A DNA stretch of 64,000 nucleotides from Lewinellaceae bacterium. Lineage in GTDB: Bacteria > Bacteroidota > Bacteroidia > Chitinophagales > Saprospiraceae. Where the stretch lies: contig JACJYH010000004.1 in the NCBI GenBank assembly GCA_020636195.1, positions 388,461 to 452,460 of the forward strand, given 5' to 3'. Under the pieces are notes generated by a model. The model saw only the letters and a list, made by a program, of their open reading frames with translations, did no database searches and was not told the origin of the DNA. Shown piece after piece: positions 56,701 to 63,100 of this stretch (its first letter is position 1; each line of letters opens with the position of its first letter). The position numbers and the translations under genes were made by a program.

Positions 56701-56904
56701 GTGAATAGAATGAGAATTTATGACAGATGGGGTAACCTAGTATTTGAAGCTCGTGACTTCAGTGGTTACACAACTCCTGTGGGATGGGATGGAAAATTTG
56801 CTGGTAAAAATGCTGAACAAGGAGTTTATGTTTACCTATTCGAATTGACATCTGAAGATAATCCAAGCTTTATAGAAAGTGGTGATATAACTTTGGTCAG
56901 ATAA
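47707..56904 (+). CDS. Giant surface adhesin with Ig/PKD/FN3-like repeats and T9SS type B sorting domain
   Basis: A 3065-residue exported protein, starting at ATG 47707 (the codon before is TTG). After a signal peptide (MKKFLPIIVFLF...) come Ig/PKD-like domains with the TYxVTVTDxxGC pattern (to about residue 600), and three 104-105-residue repeats (about 610-920). An SdrD-B-like domain (GHTYVDLDASGTFGGIDSG, about 1125-1210) and a Cys-rich region (about 1230-1380) follow. Four supermodules of about 255 residues occupy roughly 1800-2800. The last 95 residues (MRIYDRWGNLVFEA, WDGKFAGKNAEQGVYVYLF) are the type B gliding-associated C-terminal domain. It is probably displayed on the cell surface for adhesion or motility. 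Confidence 0.95.
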   Translation: MKKFLPIIVFLFNIAGIHLFGGSPGVTNVAYTFCSLDISGEQIIKHDVIPLHVVTASTDCNNPTNITSISDTDFLNGGTSYYYSVDLAAGESVVFTSPNATVFATDCAGGTAPLAPICNSGGETVVIRVTPVNPGTYTVSATIYSLSVDLTLSESSNTVDDGIVCFGDQFSLLATPQGSSGYTYAWSGPYSPTGSNPTLTHINNSNNGVQTYTVTVTDVNSCTASSTVDVTLAGDIGFSIAPVDNTLCEGDVLTMNITWSVGSGGSYDYSWFLNGTSISTDAPPLVIDPVDPSHSGTYELVATDQVTGCSSSATYSTVTVNALPTVDNITDSDADDVICYNDMFTLNAMTSGSTISMYHWEGDNGTTYTGNPINITNTATATGTVMYGLTVTDVNGCSNTGTYTVTLLEQILFTISADEDSGTAPNDNNLCEGDELTFDLSFTSGDTGDFSYEWSSTGGFTSTDAPPLIISSVDNSHAGTYTVTVTDNTSGCTSSATYGTIIIHALPTITINHTEMSGVGNNDMNVCENYDNLQFTVTFNTGSSTGATYEWDLPDGSTSTDYPLIINPVTPSHAGDYLVTVTDANGCTSSTTFSEIVVNPLPTTDPTTLHACETSLGSGQGEFTLTDAELSPDYPDGNQNDLADVDAGSTNVTVSYHTTMANAQNDVAPLGSPYTSANGSVWARVEDNTTGCFEVAEITLMVEPLPTVSNTTLKACEDLPPGSGTGSFILTDAEDGPNYPNNQNDGAEIDNGNVMDITFHPSQSDAQMNLSEIDKNTPYTSANGTIWARIEDPNTKCFNVAQITLEVILPPAGSITTLKECENPAGSGTADFTLNDAELAPDFPNTNSNDVADIDNGQTRTVTYYSTQSDAENDTGPIGDGSYPDNTIIYARIVDDATGCFRVVEVTLDVLEAPAPEIQHDGSPDDFTICQNDPFDLTIALTTGTGPYTYNWVLPNGSTNSGSSISVSMADPAAHHGVWTLTVTDSNGCTGTDDIAITVNPAAMHSTCADAFDGGSSPTGVTVSGNNECGSMSGICGAAGESTVWISYTVPPEGLKEISVTLDLPNGVVMAGEGGCSGSIGDCSNTIFIDCPTKGATYYFAVSSSRADAGDFTLMIRADQPTSDITGHTYVDLDASGTFGGIDSGLTGVPLQLVAGCPGDGTVVATTTSADDGSYTFTGVPPGMYTVQVAQGQPGAPDDKPVPENCCIEIDPCMPDGPYTCDLGWPPPNCTSNPYSVDNLCDDAYNNPLCNLTVIEEWPCGQNPSEFGPWLNQAHCNGVFHNTSFYGFVAGTGDYQIEFTIFACAGTGVQYGIYDACDPLAGPICDGNANTGTVTVDASQLVPCQVYVFWIDGYSGSVCSYYVHVTGEFHECQLPPIEDIILESDCNPLCPSISYPQTITAIADPELGNITGVDFHWKITDPNGNIDAFVYNELTLDYIFPEAGTYEICLQTYHPCPQFSDPVCREFEFIPLVDQYMEFKVCTADFPFDGAFDENGEEILDAHENPWGWIGGPITLAMVRSGNFQFSSPKVNKCGCSYIQTVRIQEVKTGTGYQHIALCPSEIPFAIADTTFSTNVDSFIISLPGVTTKNGCDTVISLTTRLLDMGGQIRQSACMEDGIRLYFQMQAAFLNADRDSLKFIWKDPSGNVIVDNDTDSTDVIVPVTQTGLYNLDIRVYKFGDSCTFNFTHNMTVIKPDKPEADNWQLKVCENEGNITYAILNPDPTKQYIWTIPPTASKIQDDSTGTIIIQWNGPTGGQVCVFARDFCGDSPPECMTVNYIDMTDPAFDIIDEVCKDVPVVVQATSTHIAGTVYNWNFNGGTTTGGTNGPGPYNVSWNNPGTKIVSLSVNENGCISGPAIDSIKVIDLPPDVSFDCSADQTSVTFTWDDYPGATSYTVNVISAPAGYTTNQNGNSFVVGNLGVNQNVIAELIVTIDSPCPNPAPAQSDCTTQNCIPPAVAFTAVNALCLVPNTPTIDLKPNITVTPMDPGTGVFTSTPVAGAVTAAGIFDPNIAGVGSHKVTYTYTTDLGCVAKNDITIVVKETPSATFITDKDLACVSDPIIVTYTGGTTGATYAWDFGTDVIGTYNGAGPHSVTWSTPGNHTIKLIVTKNGCPSEEVTKQITLDPLLIKPDIKCADQRKDGVTFGWESVANATSYEIYINGALQGTQNTLTYDVNGLNEKESVIIKVVAISDNECPDSESSKTCVATACQAITLTIPNPSQSICLDANAAKIPLVVNITGNTGAGTPTQIWSGTGVDNATKTFDPKVAGVGAHDVKVVVLYDDNACADSTNMLITVKQVPTATFTTVDPVCFTDPVHVTYTGNAASGTYTWTFGSDVVGTYTGKGPHDVVWGSPGTKSISLTVVSNGCTSIPVTKNVTLDPTLEAPKVECINQRKDGVTFSWNAVQYASGYDVLIGGVSQGVQTNTTFDINGLNQGDKVSIEVVAVSSNKCPNVSAIQECEATDCPSPTVTLPADITVCNYANAQKVPLTVTVSGNVGVGTPVETWSGPGVDNATKTFDPNVAGVGTHTITLKLSYDNGECETTKSFKIKVTALPIAKFTAPDTICVQDPLIVTYTGTKSADLVLNWSNDPAVRTDLGNDKYEFKYNTAGTYTINLSVDANGCTSVPFSKKVVVSDVVPAPVISCTTTLSSVSFTWNSQACYKDFERIVNGTSVGNSTALSYDVTGLNEGDMVKLELLTTSDCPCPVPDASLECVAKNCPDVKLTLTPAQSQICYTTDITTSIQITATVTGNTAGGKGTWSGPNIDQNGVFNPKAAGIGVHQFTYTYDDSNCQYKAVTTINVTPVPQITWEIENPICYNQTTGTFSYTIDNGTEPYVTKVDNNVVSNGQATGIIIGQHQVIVTDANGCIVTDNFEITGENKPTADITGPNIVQLSESSTHILSFNGINLTQIDSIVWIQNGVRVCETDIKCLQLDQTPALGDYVIDVTIYYSGACSITTQHKFIVTDRYDIYFPTIFYPDSKSQNHLFYITSNDPSLWVNRMRIYDRWGNLVFEARDFSGYTTPVGWDGKFAGKNAEQGVYVYLFELTSEDNPSFIESGDITLVR
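49537..50470 (+). repeat. Three tandem 104-105-residue protein repeats in the adhesin
   Basis: Cysteine codons marking the units lie at 49540, 49852 and 50167, spacings of 312 and 315 bases. Each unit runs from an AC/EC-E motif through TLTDAE, an Asn/Asp-rich NDxADID stretch, a YHxTQSDAxN segment and ends ARxEDxxTGCFxVxEITL. DNA identity between units is low, so the duplications are old. Confidence 0.85.
53100..56110 (+). repeat. Four 254-261-residue PKD-FN3-WSG supermodules in the adhesin
   Basis: The FN3-like motif VTFxW starts at 53347, 54130, 54898 and 55660, spacings of 783, 768 and 762 bases. Each unit also carries a PKD-like WDFGTDVIGTY-type domain before it and a WSGxGVDNATKTFDP-type module after it (54457, 55222, 55984, with a variant near 53676). 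The second and third units share the segment RKDGVTF exactly. Confidence 0.85.
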
Positions 56905-56923
56905 AATTCAAATAACGCATAGT

Positions 56924-56961
56924 AAAATGGGGAGAATCAGTCTTGGTTTTCCCCATTTTTG
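56924..56961 (+). terminator. Terminator hairpin of the adhesin gene
   Basis: AAAATGGGGA (56924-56933) pairs with TTCCCCATTTT (56949-56959) around a 15-base loop and ends in a T-rich run. Confidence 0.7.
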
Positions 56962-57038
56962 TTTTAATAAAAAACCTATTACCTGAATGTGTAACTTTTT
57001 CCAAATACTGTTGTACATTTACAGATTATATTGATGTC

Positions 57039-57860
57039 ATGTTGAAGAAATTTATAATTTTATCATTAGTATTAGTTGTCGCGCAAAAGGGATTTTCTCA
57101 GCTTGGATTTTTTCCGGTTCAAGGAGCAACCTTTAACGGATTGGGTCGTTCTGGTGTGTCTTTTGAAGGTGTGGAATCCATATATAATAATCAAGCCGGC
57201 ATCACCAAAGTAAAGAATTTTGCAGCAGATGTCAGTTTCGAACGCAGATTCAATTTGAAGGAATTGGATATCATTTCAGTATCCATTTTAAAGTCGCAAA
57301 AGAATATAGGAACCTTTGGGCTTATGTTTTCCCAATTTGGTTTTTCTAAATATAATGAACAAAAGTTTGGTTTGGCTTATGCACGAAAACTTTTCCACAA
57401 CGTTTCATTAGGAGGTCAGTTAGACTATTTGTCACTAAATATCGAAAACTATTCACAGCAACATTTTATCACTTTTGAAGTGGGAACACGAATTCAAATT
57501 TCAAAACAGATTGCCTTAGGAGCTCACATCTTCAATCCTATCACGCAAAAAATCAATGAATATGACGATTTATTTTCAAAATTTAGGGTTGGGCTTCAGT
57601 ACTCACCATCATCAAAAGTCCAACTCTATGCAGATGTAGATAAAACGATATATAAATCTGCATCCGTAAAATTGGGATTGATTTATCAAGTAGTCTCAAG
57701 TGTTCAGTTGAGAATTGGCTCCGATATCACAAATCAAATATACGCCTTTGGAGCAAAGTTTTCATTTCTCAATTCCTATCATGTAGCTGGTAGCATATCA
57801 TCACATCATGAATTGGGAGCAACATCCAGTATTTCCTTACAATACAATGACCAAGAATAA
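57039..57860 (+). CDS. Outer membrane protein, PorV/FadL-like or PorP/SprF-like
   Basis: About 273 residues from the ATG at 57039 (MLKKFIILSLVLVVAQKGFSQ, a signal peptide). The opening GATFNGLGRSGVSFEGVESIYNNQAG resembles the start of FadL/PorV-type barrels, where a glycine-rich strand precedes a YNNPAG-like turn. About twelve amphipathic strands follow. It directly follows the giant type B cargo gene; such cargoes are often linked to an SprF/PorP-like outer membrane partner needed for secretion or attachment. The sequence itself fits PorV/FadL slightly better, so the family is not settled. Confidence 0.75.
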   Translation: MLKKFIILSLVLVVAQKGFSQLGFFPVQGATFNGLGRSGVSFEGVESIYNNQAGITKVKNFAADVSFERRFNLKELDIISVSILKSQKNIGTFGLMFSQFGFSKYNEQKFGLAYARKLFHNVSLGGQLDYLSLNIENYSQQHFITFEVGTRIQISKQIALGAHIFNPITQKINEYDDLFSKFRVGLQYSPSSKVQLYADVDKTIYKSASVKLGLIYQVVSSVQLRIGSDITNQIYAFGAKFSFLNSYHVAGSISSHHELGATSSISLQYNDQE

Positions 57861-57866
57861 TATCCA

Positions 57867-59030
57867 TTGAAAATATTATTCCTTACTTCTCGCCTGCCTT
57901 ACCCGCTCAACAAAGGTGATAAACTCAGAGCCTATTACCAAATCAGAGAGATTTCAAAATTTCATGATGTGATTTTGGTATCCATTTCTGAAGACGACAC
58001 ATCAACTTTACACATATCTCATCTTCAAAAATATGCAAGAAAAGTATTTGTAATAAGAATAAAACCTTTCGAAAGGTATTGTTCCTTGATAAAAATTATT
58101 AATAGCGAAATCCCACTTAGTGTTGCTTGGTTTTACAGCAAAAGAATTCAAATTGCGATCAACAAAATCATTGAGGAAGAAAAACCAAATCTTATCTTTT
58201 GCCAACTGACACGAATGCATCCTTATTTGAAATCCCTAAACTATCCAAAGGTCATAGACTATATGGATGCTTTTGGTGTAGGTATGCAAAGGAGAAGCCA
58301 CATTGTGGATATCTTCAGCAAACAAATTTACAAACTTGAAGGAAAACGCATGGCAAATTATGAAACAGACATAGCGAAATACTACGATCGGTTACTGATC
58401 ATTAGCGATCAAGATAAATCAATGCTTGCATTGCCTACAGGAATTAAAGTTGATGTGGTTCCGAATGGCGTAGATGAGAAGTTTTTTGATTTCAAACCAT
58501 CTAATAAGATTTATGACATCGTATTTGTAGGTAACATGTCCTATCTTCCTAATATCAATGCAGCAGAATTCATTGTCCATCAAATATTACCTATTCTAGA
58601 TCAAAAAAACGTGAAAATTTTATTCGCCGGAGTTGATCCTGATGAACGGGTAAAACGACTTGCAAGCGACCATGTCACAGTCAGTGGATATGTAGATGAT
58701 ATAAGAGAAGCCTATGTATCCGGAAAAATATTTGTAGCTCCGCTATTTTATGGAACCGGGCAACAAAACAAAATTTTAGAAGCCATGGCATTAAAACTGC
58801 CTTGTGTAACCACAACTGCTGTGAATAATGCCATATATGCCTCCAATGGAGAACAGATATTTGTAGCAGATGATGCCCAAAGCTTTGCTACTAACATAAA
58901 TAAATTATTGTCTGACAATAATTTACGAGATAACATTGGAAATAGCGCTTCACTTTTTGTTAAGGAAAATTATCAGTGGGAAGAAATAGGCCATAAATTA
59001 AATCGTATCTTTGCGCAAATAATACAATAG
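57867..59030 (+). CDS. GT4 family glycosyltransferase
   Basis: A 387-residue GT-B glycosyltransferase. The N-terminal LTSRLPYPLNKGDKLRAYYQI and the C-terminal FVGNMSYLPNINAAEFIV, SGYVDDIREAY and PLFYGTGQQNKILEAMALKLPCVTT (with the EAMA glutamate) are typical of the family 4 subgroup often called TIGR03087-like. It starts at a TTG (57867), 6 bases after the outer membrane gene, with ribBA-like gene 7 bases after its stop. It could glycosylate T9SS cargo, but there is no direct evidence. Confidence 0.9.
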   Translation: MKILFLTSRLPYPLNKGDKLRAYYQIREISKFHDVILVSISEDDTSTLHISHLQKYARKVFVIRIKPFERYCSLIKIINSEIPLSVAWFYSKRIQIAINKIIEEEKPNLIFCQLTRMHPYLKSLNYPKVIDYMDAFGVGMQRRSHIVDIFSKQIYKLEGKRMANYETDIAKYYDRLLIISDQDKSMLALPTGIKVDVVPNGVDEKFFDFKPSNKIYDIVFVGNMSYLPNINAAEFIVHQILPILDQKNVKILFAGVDPDERVKRLASDHVTVSGYVDDIREAYVSGKIFVAPLFYGTGQQNKILEAMALKLPCVTTTAVNNAIYASNGEQIFVADDAQSFATNINKLLSDNNLRDNIGNSASLFVKENYQWEEIGHKLNRIFAQIIQ

Positions 59031-59037
59031 TTTTATA

Positions 59038-60171
59038 ATGATTGCTCAAATTGACCTTCAAGCAGGCACTTGCCTTCACACAATCGAAGAAGCCATCGCA
59101 GATATAAAAGCCGGAAAATTGGTGATTGTGGTGGATGATGAAGATAGAGAGAATGAAGGTGATTTTATCTGTGCAGCTGAAAAGGTAACGCCTGAATTGA
59201 TCAATTTCATGGCAACAAATGGCCGAGGATTGATATGCACACCTATTCTGGAAGAGAGAGCGAAAGAATTGGATATCGACCTCATGGTCAAGTCAAATAC
59301 AGCAATGCATAATACGGCTTTTACTGTATCAATTGACTTAATTGGGCATGGTTGTACTACCGGAATTTCTGCCTACGATAGAGCTACGGGTATAAAAGCC
59401 ATGGTAGATCCAAATATCACAGGAAAAGACTTTGCCAGACCCGGCCACATCTTCCCTTTGATAGCAAAGCAAGGAGGTGTCTTGAGAAGAACAGGACACA
59501 CGGAGGCAGCTGTTGATTTAGCTAGGATGGCAGGGTTTTATCCTGCAGGTGTTTTGGTGGAGATTTTAAATGAGGATGGGACGATGGCAAGGCTGCCAGA
59601 ATTGATCAAATTGAGTGAAAAACTTGACGTTAAAATCATTTCAATTAAGGACTTGGTAGCCTATAGGATGCTTACTGAAAGATTGATCAGGAGAAAGAAG
59701 GAAACGGAAATTCATACTAAATTTGGGACTTTACGGGTTATTGCATACGAGCAAATCAATAATGGCGACATTCACCTTGCCATTACTAAAGGAACATTTG
59801 ATTCTAAAACTCCAACATTGGTTAAAGTGCATAGCAATGTGGAAACCGGAGATATTTTGGGAATGCTATTTGATGGATATGCTGAAAAATTATTGGGAAT
59901 ATTGCATAAAATATCTAACGAAGAAAATGGAGCATTGATTATCATGAGACATGGAGACAATTCTACTGCCCTACTCAATAAAATGATGCATATTGACGAA
60001 GTAAAAACTTCCAATCCTATCAATAGCGAAGAGCAAAGAGATTTTGGAATTGGAGCACAAATCCTCAATGATCTTGGGATTTCCAAAATTAAATTGATAT
60101 CCAATCACTCCAAACGTAGAATCGGTTTGATAGGCTACGGCCTAGAAATCGTCGAGAATGTGGAAATGTGA
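59038..60171 (+). CDS. ribB: 3,4-dihydroxy-2-butanone 4-phosphate synthase with degenerate GTP cyclohydrolase II-like domain
   Basis: A 377-residue RibBA-shaped protein. The N-terminal DHBP synthase domain (about 1-205) is intact: VVDDEDRENEGDF with the acidic metal-binding residues at 33-42, TNGRGLICTP, RPGHIFPLIA and GHTEAAVDLARMAG. The C-terminal domain (about 210-377) keeps the outline of GTP cyclohydrolase II but not its active site: around H265-S266 the sequence reads NVETGD, and the three zinc cysteines of the family are absent, as is the GRGIGL motif. It should make the four-carbon riboflavin precursor but not open GTP. A separate RibA must exist elsewhere, or the domain is regulatory. 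Confidence 0.9.
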   Translation: MIAQIDLQAGTCLHTIEEAIADIKAGKLVIVVDDEDRENEGDFICAAEKVTPELINFMATNGRGLICTPILEERAKELDIDLMVKSNTAMHNTAFTVSIDLIGHGCTTGISAYDRATGIKAMVDPNITGKDFARPGHIFPLIAKQGGVLRRTGHTEAAVDLARMAGFYPAGVLVEILNEDGTMARLPELIKLSEKLDVKIISIKDLVAYRMLTERLIRRKKETEIHTKFGTLRVIAYEQINNGDIHLAITKGTFDSKTPTLVKVHSNVETGDILGMLFDGYAEKLLGILHKISNEENGALIIMRHGDNSTALLNKMMHIDEVKTSNPINSEEQRDFGIGAQILNDLGISKIKLISNHSKRRIGLIGYGLEIVENVEM

Positions 60172-60187
60172 TATCCTTGAGAGATAC

Positions 60188-63100
60188 TTACTCTGAAATC
60201 TTTATAGTTTCACCTTGTGAATGACTACTGAATTCCGGTGCATACATACACTGCGCAGATGTAATACCGCCAGTATATTCGCCGCTGTGATTCACAACTA
60301 CTTTATATTCAAAAACATATGTACCCTTAGGTAAGACATTGAAATAAAAATTTGTAGCAAGATCCGTTGTCGCTTCATAATAGGACAAACCTGCTTGATA
60401 CTTATATCCACTCAAAACATTGGTAGGTTCAAAGCCTGATGGTCTCATATCTTTAAGCTGAACGTATTCCATATCTCTATCACAAATCATAGTCATTCTT
60501 ACGATAACTCTATCACCTATCTTAAGAGGTTGAGAAGATGTCACTTCATGCAAAACGTCATTTTTCTCACCATTCTCCAATTTGAAATACTTCTTTGAAA
60601 TCTTCAATGGGGTGTCATCAAATTGCCTGATATGATCTAAAGTCTCAAAATATTGATAATAAGCTGCACCCCAAACCACTGAATGGTTGGGATTTGAAAC
60701 TTGGATATTTGACAAGGATTTATCGATATGGGCTGACGAGAAACTTTCTTTGAAATAACCTGTTCCGGCTTCTACTTCATTGGCATTTTTGGTGATCAAC
60801 TTACCACCGACTGAAATAGAAGGAATCTTAACTTCATTGATGAGAGAAGTAATGCCATCTGCTTCACCATTAATCAATAGTGCAAACAGTGCGGCTGCTG
60901 TCGCTTTGGATGTTTTCCATGCATTGGTTTGCTTATTTTTAAGAAGCCAAAGTTTCATCTTGTTAACGATAGAAGGTTCTGCTCCGGCAGCTATGTAAAA
61001 CTCAATCAGCCTGGCATGTCTCTCAATGGGCAATTGATACCAGCGAAAACCATTACCTTCATTCCAATATTGGCCTAATTCGGCATTATTCATGGCTCTT
61101 TCATCCAAGGATGCTTTTATTTTCTTCCATGTCTGATTTTTGGCTCTATTCAGAGCTAAACCAATATTGGCTTGACTGAAAATTCCTCTTTTATTCCAGT
61201 ATTGAGCTGCTTGTGTAATATAATACTCATAGACTTTTTGAGATGCTTCATTGGCGAATGGCTGTTGCAGCATCGATCTCAAATAGATGTACAAAGTAGC
61301 CATTTCATCTAAATGATCATCTTCCAATTTGCCACCATATTTTTTCACATTTTCAGCCATTCTATTGTACCTATTCAGGATTTCAATGTCAAGGTAATTG
61401 GTAGCTTTTGAAAGAATTTCTGAGATTACTCGATCGTCTTTTTCAATTATACCAAGTTGGATCAAATGAATCCAATTTTCTGCTATATACATTGTCGTAT
61501 AAAGATCATCTCTTCCACCTGCAAACCATGGAAAACCACCATTTGAAAGTTGGGCATTTTTTATTTTGCTGATAATTGATTGTCTATTTTGGGCCAATAG
61601 ATTCAAATCAAACAGCAATGCAATATTCCTCTTTTGTTCTTCTTCATTCAGCGCATCTTGTACCCAAGGTGTTTCCTGCAAAATGGCACTTTTCAGCTCT
61701 TCGTTTTTAGACAGATTACTCAGCAACGCATTTTTTCCCAAAGTCTGCCACGAATCAAAAACGCTTTTTATCCTAGGATGCTTATGTACAATATAGCTTG
61801 CAAGTGTGTTTGTATAAAATTGGTCAGACCAACCGATGATGTTGTTGTTATTTTGCAACTGCATGTAAGGCATAGCCTGAATAGCATACCAAATTGGATG
61901 CGATGTAAGCTCTACCGTGTATTTGAAATCCGTTTTAGTTGTGCTTGTATTTTGTTTAAAGGCTTGAAATTCAAACTTTTTTATTTCATTTCCATTTAAC
62001 CAAAAAGGCATCGTTTCTGTCACAAGCATTTTATTTGTTAAAATGGGAATGGTATTTTCTTCAATGTCAATGTGTTCGCCAAAATCTGCTGTTACTCGAT
62101 AAGTTATCACAGAATATTTCAATTCAGGAATGTGCACATGCCAAGAAACGGTTGCAGAACCTTTCGGTAAAAGATGCGCAGGAATATCATGTTGAGAGCT
62201 AATGATTTCTGAGGCAATATCCTTTCCTGTTAAAGCGTCAAAAAACTGTAATTTCATATTACCAGTTAATGTTTGATTGGTCAAATTTGTCACTTTTGAC
62301 TTAAAGGATATTTGATCTCCATCTCTAAGAAATCTAGGGGAATTTGGAAAGACCATCACATTTTTCTGAGTTTGAATGAATTTTTCATCATATCCAACTT
62401 TAAAATCAACAGTATGTGAAAGAATCATCATTTTCCATTGTGTCAATGCATCGTTCATCGTAAATGAAATCGTCAAATTGCCATCTTTATCCGTAGTCAA
62501 GTCAGGATAAAAGAAAACTGTCTCCTTTAAGTTCTTCCTCACAAGTGGTGGAGCATCACTTTGATTTTCTTCTACGGTTGGTGGCGCCTCTTCCACAATA
62601 TCATTTGCTTTTCCCATAAGTGCTTTTGCAGGCTTGCGTTCGGCTTGCATAGTTCTTGGAACGGCCATTCCATCATATTCCATATTGGATCGGCTGTAGA
62701 ACATCATATTATTGCTATTGAGATAAAGAGGAATTAACGTCGGATAGTGAATATAGATAGATGGAACAGTTTCACCCCAAGACTGATATTCCGTCTGAGA
62801 AATCACTTTCATGAAGTTCAGGGCAAAAAATGACACATTATTATTTGATTTCGGATAAAACTCGTGGTTCCATATATTTGGTTTGAATTGATCTAATGAT
62901 GCATCATATATTGAAGCCAAAACTTCAGCAAACACAGCGTCTTTGTTCTTCCCTTTTATTTTGAGCTGATAACTTTCTTTTGCACCTGGGAGGCACTTAT
63001 CCCTAAATGTAATATATTCGATGTCAAGCATTTTGTTGTTCCAAGGAATTTCAACCCTTTCCTCTTCTGAAAAATACCTATTGTTGAGTACGTAATTTAA

